From Adiantum capillus-veneris (Eukaryota > Streptophyta > Polypodiopsida > Polypodiales > Pteridaceae), in contig CM043966.1 in assembly GCA_014529385.2 (NCBI GenBank), positions 37,176,739 to 37,240,738 of the forward strand: a DNA stretch of 64,000 nt, read 5' to 3'. Position 1 is the stretch's first letter, and each line of letters opens with the position of its first letter. Shown here piece after piece: positions 1 through 10,062 of this stretch. A program made the position numbers and the translations under genes. The notes below the pieces were generated by a model. The model saw only the letters and a program-made list of their open reading frames with translations, searched no databases and was not told the origin of the DNA.

Positions 1-479
1 TCTTAGGGTTACTCTCCAGTCGGATTGAGTGATTCGAGTCTTTTCAAGCTATTTCTAGCCATAGACCTGAAATTTTGCAACTTCCAATAGCAACTCACAC
101 TTGATTCTTTTAGAGAGAGCAATGTTCTGAGATCCACCTCGGATCCTACTTACCCTACTCCTAGATTCTCATGCAATGGAGTTGTGGAAAGTGTCCACAA
201 TACTCGTTCTCTTGTGTTTTTTATGTTTCAGAGTCTTGATCTTAAGTCTTGTCTCGTCTACCAATCATTCTCCAAACCTTAATTTAATCTACAATCCTAC
301 AATCCTAAAGGTACTCAAGCTACCTCTACACAGCAAAAGACGACAATCTTAAGCTATGCGGTTTCTAAAAGAAAGTTTTGAACTCTAGACGAACCTAGAG
401 GAAGTTAAAGGACAACTACACAAGACACTTGTGTTTTTTCCTGGTTTAGGTCTCTTCGATCCCCAGCAGTGGCGCCAAA
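1..479 (-). mobile_element. 5' leader of a partial LTR retrotransposon
   Basis: This is the untranslated leader of a minus-strand LTR element whose body lies left of the window. Positions 460-477 read on the minus strand as TGGCGCCACTGCTGGGGA, a TGGCGCC-type primer-binding site. It is separated by two bases from the LTR start at 480, the same spacing as in the element at 18.8 kb. I see no coding sequence in the leader. The other LTR is outside the window, so element identity rests on the primer site and the LTR edge. Confidence 0.65.
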
Positions 480-1355
480 TGTGGGACGCATGTCTAAACC
501 TCACTATCTGATCTTATTGCAGTATTAGCGAGAACCACGATTAATTTGTCAAACCATGGGACGAAGCTGACTCGACTAGTGCATAGAGGCTACAAGAGGT
601 TGTCAATCTCTCGAAAATCAACTAACAACTCGCATCTAACTCAAGCTACACTCAAGTGACTGAAATCACCAAAAGCCAATTGCTCATCGGCAAACAATTC
701 ACATCCGTTACAGCATCAAATGACGTCCAAACGTAACGCAACTTCTAAGACAAGTTTATAAGACCTAATCACACATGCCTATGGCCTCAAACCCCACTTT
801 AGGTCAAGTTCCAAAATCGCGATTATTAACAGCAGTGGATTTTTGACCTAGTTGTTTTCAACCCAAAATGCATCTAAATGCTTAGCAATGATGCCCCAAT
901 ACCCTGCCTATGCTTAGTTTTAGATTTGAACATGTAAATTCCTAGTTATTTTAAAATTAGGTCGCAGGTCGGCGACGCCAAAAGCTACGAAATACGATGA
1001 ATGGCTTACGTCAATGCATAGAGCTCTTACCTGCGGTTGCAATGCAACAGACACATTCGCAATGTGACAACTGGAGAGGGAGTAGGAAGCGCGAGAAGGA
1101 GAGAAGTGAGCACCATTAGCTCACGCTGTGTATTTCTTATCCAAAACCTATAAAAAACTTACAAAAATTGGCTTTTATACCTTAGCCAAGGTTTTTGGGT
1201 GGTCAAAACTAATAATGTGGAGTTCTACCAAAGCTGGGAAATGATTGGCTGATACAATTCGGAAGCTTGTAGCCCCGGTTCATTGATTACAAAATTTATC
1301 CGAGAAAATAGGAGTTACAATATTCTCGATTTATCAAAATAATAATTGTTTTACA
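480..1355 (-). mobile_element. 5' LTR of the partial LTR retrotransposon
   Basis: The inner edge is sharp: TGTGGGACGC follows the primer-binding site by two bases. A TATA-like box lies on the minus strand near 1172-1182 (GGTATAAAAGCC), placed as expected for an LTR promoter. The outer edge is set at a terminal TTACA at 1355 because recognisable SPB1-like coding sequence resumes by about 1390. The true end could differ by tens of bases, since the partner LTR and its target duplication are not in the window. Confidence 0.55.
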
Positions 1356-1389
1356 AGGAGAACTCTGAAAAATGGTGTCCGTGTTAGCT

Positions 1390-2315
1390 TGCTGCTAACA
1401 AAGCTGCTTAAACTCCTGCTCGCCCAACACTTGGAGATCTTCACACAACAACTTCACCTCATTTATTGTTGATGGGATGATCCCTGATAAGGTGAAACAC
1501 AATCTGGATCATTGAAATTAATCGAAGTGATCGACACCAGTATCTCCAAGGGTAGTTCTACCCATATAAAATTGGACGCGGAGCACTCTTTTTGGAGTGC
1601 GGCGTTTCCTTCCTCATACCCTTTGCAATGTAGTTTCTGCTTGGAACCCCATAGCACATCAACAATCTGGGGTGGCTTTGCAATATCTTGAAGCATATGT
1701 TTTACATCCAACAACAGACGAGGATTAATTTTTGCAGGAGCGTGATATTGCAGCTCAAGTTGCACGATTGGCAACATGTTTTGTTACTCAACTTTTTGAA
1801 AGAGCTTCTTGAAAGCACAGAGCACATAATTATAGTCTTGAGAACAAACTACCTTGGTGAAAAATGTGCCTTGTAGGGCACGAAACTCGATGGACAACTT
1901 AAGGAAGTCACCGACTAGGGCAGCTTGGGAGGTGGCCTCTTTAACCCATGTCCCACCAATATTCGGGGAGCCATCTTGAAGGATGACATCCAAGACGGAA
2001 CAGCCACGCTCCTTGAGGAGCTTACATATGAAGGCTTTGCATTTGGGGTTGTTGATACCCTTCTGAAGTGTTAGAGCACCATGGACCGGACGTATTGGCA
2101 CAAGGTCCACTCCCACAATAAGGCTTCCCACAGGCATGTGCTTATATGCCACCTGCATCGACCAGCCTAGGGCTGCACATGGGTCCAACAACGCCCACAA
2201 TGATGATACGAAGTAGTAATTTGAGTCCAGTTGCACTAGCTTAAACGCCACTCGCGACTTGTAGAAGCAATCAAACCGATGCTTGCATGTGGTCTTACTC
2301 TTCCCCACATCCACC
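1390..2315 (-). pseudogene. SPB1/FtsJ-type rRNA 2'-O-methyltransferase retropseudogene
   Basis: The minus strand encodes a decayed copy of the N-terminal half of SPB1, the nucleolar AdoMet-dependent methyltransferase that modifies large-subunit rRNA. Matching stretches run in order. The start of the protein is GKSKTTCKHRFDCFY. FKLVQLDSNY and ALLDPCAALG follow, the latter the decayed AdoMet loop. Then come SLIVGVDLVPI, VILQDGSPNIG and FFTKV. After a TAA near 1780 come APAKINPRLL, GYEEGNAALQKECSASNFIW and, in another frame, VKLLCEDLQVLG ending near 1390. No intron interrupts this span, which suggests a reverse-transcribed copy. Damage includes an extra base just after the former ATG near 2309, small deletions, stops and a frameshift. 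The C-terminal half is missing where the LTR begins, so the element may have inserted into it. Confidence 0.85.
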
Positions 2316-2439
2316 CAGACAAACAGAGAGACAGAGGGCTCTACTACAATAGGCCGTTCTTGGAAGTCACGCGCCACATCACATTTGGGCAAGCACCAAG
2401 CATTTCTATGGAACCTGATGGTGAGTCTGCTGATTGACA

Positions 2440-3360
2440 AAGGAGCCTCGGGTTGATAGAAACTGCAATAGTAGCAAGGAGGAGCAAGTGGAATGGTTGC
2501 TGGTTGGTTTAGTATTGTTCACCAAGGTTGGGCTCATGGTGATGACACCATCACATGTATCACATGCACAAATTCACTCAAAGCTATCCATCATCTACCC
2601 CAAACTCTGTTTTAGATAGTGAACGGCAAGACACAATAATAGATTGTGCTTCTAACCCCATTTATCGCGTTTTCTTTCAAGCTTTCCATGATTATTGAAG
2701 ATTGCATAAGATTGTCAGCCCTAACTCTTAGGTCGAAGCTGAAGATGTAAGGCCTTAGTAAAGCATGAAACCCTTAGAAGCAATTGTGGATTGTTGGGGA
2801 TAAAGCTAATTGATTAGTTCCACATGGCATGTTGCTGATGACAAACCTATTTTATTCCTTTTTCTTGCGCATAGTAATGTGCACAAAAGCTACATTTGTT
2901 TTAATAAACAAGGGTCATTGAGTTTGGTTCTTAGGCACATGGTCTTTGTAAGCACCTTGGTCACCTCATGTCAAGAAAATATTTTGACACATGAGAGAGA
3001 ATCACTTAAAAATATTCCACCCTTAATCACCATTTAATTGAGTTGACATGGCCCGATGTAAATCCGTGCCAAACGAGCTTGTTTGACCAGATACATTTGT
3101 AGCTACTACCATGTGAATTGATTGCTCTCTCGATTATGACAATGCAGATTTCATCCTTGTCTCAAAATCCCCAACTTCATCCGAGATCCCAAGCTTACCA
3201 TGGCCAATCCTAACCTGGCTTGATACAATCGACCACACTACGTTTTCTTTTAACTAACCTTAGGCTAAGATGAGGTGAACCTTATTTGTACATTGGTAAT
3301 AGGCTGGTCAATTTTATGTCATTTGTCCACTATCTTTTACAAGTAAATGTTGATGCATTT
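2440..3360. other. No recognisable feature
   Basis: Unique-looking, moderately AT-rich sequence between the SPB1 pseudogene and the FCP1-like fragment. Only short ORFs below 80 codons occur and none resembles a family I know. I see no repeat structure. Confidence 0.5.
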
Positions 3361-3364
3361 GATG

Positions 3365-3880
3365 TGCATTTATTCAGGTCTTCTTAAATTTGACAAGAAA
3401 CAAGTGGTCAAAGGTATACGTCTGACCCTCTTCTTGCCTCATGTTGATTACCAGTGTGTACTGTCATTAATCCCGCTTAACTTTCCCGTACTCTTATAGA
3501 TGTGTTCAGCCAAGAAGATTGTGAGATGTGGCCCCAACATCCTTGAGGTCCCGTGTGTGCCAGGGGATGTTGGTGATAAGCATGTTTTCCTGAAAGTGCT
3601 AAGATCAATGTGGAAAAAACACCCGTCGTATAATGCGAGCACTACCATACTTGTAGATGATTGTAGATATAAGTCTCTTAGAAAGTGCTGAGATTAGTGT
3701 GGAAAAAACACCCGTCGTATAATGCGAGCACTACCATACTTGTAGACGATTGTAGATGTAAGTCTCTTAGAAATGACTATGAGAATTTTTTGGCCATTCG
3801 GTCATATGACACTTCTTCTCTTGATCCCTACTACCCCTTCTACTTCACGAACTTGGTCAAGCCCTGGCTGGAGGGCTAGA
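3365..3880 (+). pseudogene. FCP1-like (NIF-type HAD) phosphatase fragment
   Basis: The plus strand carries the C-terminal part of an FCP1-homology (NLI-interacting-factor, HAD-fold) phosphatase domain. In plants such proteins resemble RNA polymerase II CTD phosphatases. The clearest signature is W-x-K-H-P-S-Y-N followed by STTILVDDC and YKSLRN, matching the family pattern of an Asp-Asp pair followed by YKALxNP. LDPYYPFYFTNLVKPWLEG follows, like the family's terminal LxxYLEGL. A weaker upstream stretch, DYQCVLS near 3450, resembles the usual D-Q-x-x-C segment. The catalytic DxDxT motif is absent. An 89-bp tandem duplication shifts the frame, so this cannot encode a normal domain. Confidence 0.7.
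3592..3769 (+). repeat. 89-bp tandem duplication inside the FCP1-like fragment
   Basis: Two adjacent copies (3592-3680 and 3681-3769) both begin GAAAGTGCT and contain the stretch encoding KHPSYNASTTILVDDC. They differ at only a few bases. The 89-bp length is not a multiple of three, so copy 2 lies in another frame than copy 1. Confidence 0.9.
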
Positions 3881-4139
3881 TTTTTCTCCCTACCCAACAT
3901 CATATAGCCGTCAACACCCCCTCTTTGATGTAGAAGATGAAGTTAGCTCTCTCATTGATGATTACTTCATTCACAAAGAGGGACACGCTTATTGCTTTGA
4001 CCCCCCCTGTCAACCCATGATTTGTGGAAGAAAGAAATAAAATTTTCTTGGTGCATTCTGCTATGTATTCCTCTTTATGTGAAAATGGAAATACACTAAT
4101 GTCCATTTAGTCATTTTTCTTATAGTATGCTTCTGTGGT

Positions 4140-5120
4140 CATTTTATCTTGATCTTTGGATTTGGTACTGATAAGTACCAAATTTGGTATTGGTCTTCCC
4201 ATTGTAGGGTGATTGTAACTCATGAAAGCTCCATTGTACGAACTTTATAGCAGAGAGCTTTTCTTTGGCAAAATTTACCATTGTGGACTCGAGAAATTAT
4301 AATTACCATTATCAAATTTGAAGCCTTTGGTGCTAGGACTGACAACTTTCAGGCTTTCATACTGGTAAATTGGGTACTGTAAAGTACCAAATCTGGTGCT
4401 TCTCATCTCGCTACAGGGTGTGATTATAGAAGAAAGCTTATTTTGGAGAGAGCTTATTTTGGGAAAGAACAATATTATGGACTGAAGAAGTTAGGGTGCA
4501 CTAGTGTAAAATTTGGTTCTTTTGAAACTGGCATTGGAAAATACCAAATTTGGTACTATAAAGTACCAAATTGGGTGTTGGTCATCTCACTACATGGTGA
4601 TTGTTGTAGATAGATTATTTTGGAAAAAAATATTATGGGCTGGGGAGGTTAGGTCTACCAATGCAAAATTTGGTGATTTTGATATTGGTGTTGGTCATCT
4701 CTCTACAGGGTGATTGTAGAGGAAAGCTTATTTTTAAAAAATATATATTATGGGTTGGGGAAGTTAGGATACCAGTACAAAATTTGGTGCTTTTGATACT
4801 GACATTGGAGACTATCAAATTTGGTAGTGTAAAGTGCCAAATTTGATGTTGAACATCTCACTACAGACTGATTGTAGAAGAAAGCTTATTTTGGAAAGAA
4901 TATATTATGGGATGAGGAAGTTATAATAAGAGTACCAAATTTGGTACTGGTCTTCTCATTGTAGGGTGATTCTATGTCATGGAAGGTCGATCATACAAAC
5001 TTTATAGCAGAGTTAGCCTTGTTTTGAGAAAAAACAACATTGTGAACTCGGGAAGCTACAATTACCAGTACTAATAAGTTCCAAATTTGGCAATGGTATT
5101 CTCATTGTAAGAATTGGAAC
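4140..5120. repeat. Degenerate tandem array with palindromic CCAAATTTGG core
   Basis: About seven imperfect units of roughly 100-210 bp. Each contains a block like CTCACTACAGGGTGATTGTAG, then GAAAGCTTATTTTGG, then one or two copies of a motif such as AGTACCAAATTTGGTACT, which is its own reverse complement. Blocks start near 4199, 4408, 4586, 4699, 4857, 4956 and 5099. No coding sequence is supported. Confidence 0.8.
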
Positions 5121-5290
5121 TCACTGCTTTTCAAGTTCCTATAGATTATGTTATGTTACTAACCTCAATAGCGTAGCATGTGATGTGCATACATAGTGGA
5201 GGTAGGGAGGGAAATGACAAACTACTGAAGCTTGAATGGCAGACCTAGTACAAATTACTCAATCTCTCGAATGGTAGAGGTGGGGATGGG

Positions 5291-6350
5291 TCAAATGCCC
5301 TCATCCTCTTCTCCATCGTCATCATATGGCATACTATAGTATACATTTTCATAGACCTCACGGGTTAACATGAACATGTTTTGGAGTCCAAACATAGGCT
5401 CCATCGGAATTTGTATGGATCTTACAAGGTGGGAATAGATCATGACTGGTGGTGTATGATCAAGAAGGTTGTATGTATCACATTTCCCATCCATTTGGCC
5501 ATAATACAAGCCTTCAACCACAAGTCCACCTCTAAAGATCTTGTTGTGCCAATTATCCCTTTGTGATTTGTGTGCTTGGTACATGGCTTTGGTGAATTTC
5601 AACATATAAAAGTCCTTACCGCCTTCAACTGCCTTCACTGCAAAGTTGTCGCCAACGGACAACATTTCACACATTTTCTGTGGGTTTCCCTTGTACATTG
5701 GCAAGTTGATGTCCGATTACATTCAAGCTACAGTTGTCATGTTGCTATCATCCTCACTATATCCTCCTCTTCCTCACTTCATTTTCCATTTCTTGTACCG
5801 GTACAATGGATATGTATTTCCATTCTTCAATGTATTGCTTGCTCTTGCATCTCCTTCATTGCCCACTTAAACATTATCACAAAAGCATGAGAGTGTACGA
5901 AGACGTAGAGCGCATGGGTCCTCAGGTGAATAACCATCTACACAATGGGTCACATGCGAGCCTTGGATTTGTTGACATTCCCACTGGATATCCCATTGCA
6001 CTTCATCCTTTGAAACCAACAAAAACACTCTCTTTGTGTTAGATCTATGTGACCCAAACGTGTCTCCAAATTTTGCCTTTAGAAATTTAACAACATAAAC
6101 CGCACCCTTCATCAATGCCTTGTCTGTTTGTAGCTCCTCATGTGTTAGTGTTCTCTTGATGACAGCACCAACTTCATCGTGCTCCCCTTTTCCATGCCCT
6201 GATGTGGAAAAGTTCCACATCATGTGTAAGCCTGTCAATTGATGGTACCTGGCAACAAAGTAAAAAGGTCACCGTGCCTTGAATTGCGATGCTGCACCAT
6301 CCGACCACACCCAATGATATCGCAAACGATGACCTTGATCTTCTAGCCAC
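5291..6350 (-). pseudogene. Transposon-derived 'GHGKG' family pseudogene
   Basis: Read on the minus strand, the sequence gives YHWVWSDGAASQFKAR, an in-frame TGA near 6270, then PFYFVARYHQLTG, MMWNFSTSGHGKGEHDEVGA and VIKRTL. After a frameshift near 5870-5704 it gives MLSVGDNFAVKAVEGGKDFY and further sequence to the stop at 5291. Proteins with S-D-G..QFK followed by GHGKG-x-x-D-G-x-G..KR recur in many copies in eukaryotic genomes and appear transposon-associated. I do not know a named domain or a demonstrated function. The stop and frameshift make this a pseudogene. The left part is acidic and ends EEDEGI. Confidence 0.6.
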
Positions 6351-6728
6351 CTGTCATCAAGCATGTTTTTAATGCCTTGTCTTTGAGAAATACTTTTGCA
6401 AATACATCTAAGTACAATGCTATCATATCAAAGAATCTTACAGTATGAAATTTATGAATACATTTTGATAATATCCCTCTAGCAAAATCATTTCACTTAC
6501 CCCTGATTAGTAAGCTCTTTTATGTAATACTAGATAGCTAGCTTGTGTGATGACTAACCTTAACAACTTGTTATTATTTGCACTTTTGTATTAACAAGCT
6601 TCATACATGAGCAACACTATTTTCATTCTAGTGATTTGAAATTTATTGCAACACACTAGTTGAGACATTCTTCATTGTTATGGCAAGGGATCTTATTGGT
6701 TAGACTGAATCGCAATTGCAAAATTTCT

Positions 6729-6955
6729 ACACATGTTAGAGCGCCCACACTTGAATATGGTAGGACTCTTCGTTCCACACCTTGTTACAAAAACTTGTGG
6801 TTATTGACACATGTTTTAGAGTGCCTACGCCTCGTGAGACATGACTCTCCGCTTTGCAATAATGTTATGGAAAATTATGGATGTCGATACATATGTACTA
6901 GAGTCCCTATGCTTGGTACGGCAAGACTCTTTGTGGTTACATTATATGTGTAAAT
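6729..6955 (+). repeat. Three-copy minisatellite, about 79 bp
   Basis: Degenerate units start near 6729, 6807 and 6887. Each reads approximately ACACATGTTAGAG-G-C-C, then ACTCT, then a TTATGG or TTGTGG segment. No gene is recognised around it. Confidence 0.65.
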
Positions 6956-7261
6956 GGCCCACCACATTTGGTATGGATTGATATGAAAGGATATGATGAA
7001 ATGGTATAAAAAGTTGGAAGGGTGACCGCTGGTGGTCTATTTGGAACAACATTTTTGACCAATGCTACAGTCCTCACCTATGCACCTTTACTTCATTTTA
7101 TGCACCCCCATCACACCATACACATGTCACACATTTTTTCCACTTTTCTGTTGAGCTTATATGTGAAGCTACTCAATATATGGCTTCTCTATATATGGCA
7201 CCCAGGTCCCCTCTATATATACATCATCTCATGTGTGTATTCTACACACTTTGATAGGATA

Positions 7262-7360
7262 GGAGTAATGTAACTCCTGATAAAACATTCATTGTAAAAG
7301 GAGTGATGTAGCTCCTCATAAAATATTCATTGTAAAAGGAGTGATGTAGCTCCTCATGAC
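7262..7360 (+). repeat. Three copies of a 38-bp repeat
   Basis: Units of the form GGAGTGATGTAGCTCCTCAT followed by AAAATATTCATTGTAAAA occur three times, the last truncated. GGAG...CTCC within each unit is a small inverted repeat. It lies inside the first copia-like LTR. Confidence 0.8.
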
Positions 7361-7600
7361 CATTTGTACATTTGATGATTTTTATAATATAACGGTGGGT
7401 GTATATAGAGCTGTGGGTTTTTCCCTTGATCCCCCAAGGGTTTTTTCATCCACAGTTAGGGACCCTTATTTGAGCGGGGGTGTTGAGCTTATATGTGAAG
7501 CTACTCAATATATGGCTTCTCTATATATGGCACGCAGGTCCCCTCTATATATACATCATCTCATGTGTGTATTGTACACACTTTGGGGTTCTATTTCTGT

Positions 7601-8165
<565 letters not shown>

Positions 8166-8479
8166 TCCCTCTGTTCAAGTATGACATTGCATATGTGCTA
8201 TGGGTTGCGCCAAGTATGCCGATTTATGCTTTTCATGGTTTGCAACGTGTTATTTATTATTTTGTAGGGTCTTTCCACTTCCATTTGTAGCAATTCCAAA
8301 GTAAAGGAAGTCATACATGTCACGCCATTCCAAACCTGGTCCTTCAATTGTTGCATTTTAGAATAGCTCAACAACTACTGTGGTTCATCCCTGAGTGATG
8401 TTTCTGAGATGCCCTTTGTACTTCTCGATAGAAAAACCACGATGTGTCTTTTTTGGTTTATGGAAGATTTTAAAATTCA

Positions 8480-9030
8480 AATTTCGTAAAAAACAACACC
8501 ATCTGATCAGCTTGCCTTGAATGTTCAGTTTGTTGATCAGAAAGAGGAGTGCCTAATGATTGACATAGAAGTGGGATAGTTTTCCCAACAAGTAATGTCT
8601 GAACTTTCTGGCACTATAAACCATTCTTAGTGCTGCTTGTTCTGTGGTGGAGTATGCTTGGTTAGCAGAGCTGAACAGGCAATTGACAAAGTAGACTGGA
8701 TGCATCCGCATGCACGTGGAAATTAATGTCTTAGTGTGGTTGGCAATGAACTAGCTTCTTGCTAATCTCCTCTATCAAGCACTAGAAAATCTGTTCACTT
8801 TCTTGGGTCCAAATAAACTTTGTCCCTTTTTTGGTTAATTCATATAGGGGAAGTGTTTTAGCTACAAACATATGGATAAATGTGCCAATAAAAATTAATA
8901 TATCCCAGGAAAGAACTCAATTCAGATGCATTTGTTGGCGCTCTGTCTTGCTAAACAAACTTAATCTTATTATTGGCCATTTCAATTCCATTTCAAGAGA
9001 CAATATGTTCCAAAAGCTAGCCTTTCCATA
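8480..9030 (-). pseudogene. Decayed Ty3/gypsy reverse transcriptase/RNase H fragment
   Basis: The minus strand reads through a gypsy RT-RNase H junction. LSWDILIFIGTFIHMF resembles the usual LxxFLGxxNYYRxFI. PLYELTKKGTKFIW and NFHVHADASS (with the RNase H aspartate) follow, then YSTTEQAALRMVYSARKFRH and YLLGKLSHFYVNH. Several stops and frameshifts are present. It ends just outside the LTR that starts at 9137, so the younger element probably inserted next to or into this older one. Confidence 0.8.
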
Positions 9031-9136
9031 CCATGAAGACTGGTTTAAAAGGGTTCAAGCAAATCCTCTTCTCCTGGCATCTCCCAAAAACCATTTCCAA
9101 GAAGAGTAGACACATTTTCTCACTAGAGAAGATAAT

Positions 9137-10047
9137 TGTTGGGGGTTTCCATCATTGCATAGCTTCAATGACCAACAAAATTATCAATCCGGAGGGATGA
9201 GCTACCCGGCTAGGGCATGGAAACACTCACATGATTAGTGAGCTAATCATGACAACATAAATGGTGACTCTACGAGGTGAGCTTCTTGGCCTATGGAGGA
9301 GCTAAGCCACAATGGTTGGCCATCTCCACATCCACTTTCCTTCACCTCCAATCGACCCAATCACACACAGTAACGATTTCAAGATGCACACAACACTAAT
9401 CTTATCATGCAACACACTAATTGTAATCACACACACATAGATCTATCAAACACCACACTCCAATCAAACCTACATGCACACACAAGAAAAAGAGGGCAAT
9501 CAAACAAGATTAGAGATGGATTAATCACTAATTAGTTACGATCTAACTAATCAAAGCATCATTAGCAATCATAAGAAGCATGAGAGAGGCATAGTGAAGA
9601 GAATTAAACATTGATTAGTGTTAATCAAGTCACATGAGCAAGGAGAAGCTCAAGGACTCCATAGCCACACACCTCAAGAGCTCTCAACAAATGAGCTTCA
9701 ACACCCTAATTCCTTTTACACACTGCCTTATATAACTAGGGTGAAAATATGCAATGTCTGGGCACCCAAGGCCTTTAGGGCTCCACCACTTATTACTGAA
9801 TATGCTACCTAGGCACACTATCTAACCTGTTCTTTACAGCTAGCTTGGAACTCCCATTGAGCTCGTAACACATTAAAATATTACAATGGCTTGAAATAAA
9901 TGGGGAATTTACAATACATGACCATTTTGAGAAAATGTGGAAAATGTATAACTCCAATCTTTACTGCTTCTTCATGTTGATCTTCAATGTGCATCTGTGT
10001 GTCTTCACTCTTTAGCAGCTCCTGTTAACTGACGTTGACTCATTACA
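9137..10047 (-). repeat. 3' LTR, complete (911 bp)
   Basis: It begins TGTTGGGGGTTTCC and ends CATTACA, directly followed by the polypurine tract. A TATA-like box lies on the minus strand near 9728-9737 (TTATATAAGG). The first ~142 bp match the truncated copy at 18820. Confidence 0.85.
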
Positions 10048-10059
10048 TTCCCCCCTTCC
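10048..10059 (-). promoter_or_regulatory. Polypurine tract
   Basis: On the minus strand this reads GGAAGGGGGGAA, immediately upstream of the 3' LTR. Such tracts prime plus-strand DNA synthesis. A stop codon of the last reading frame lies just before it at 10063-10065. Confidence 0.8.
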
Positions 10060-10062
10060 GAT

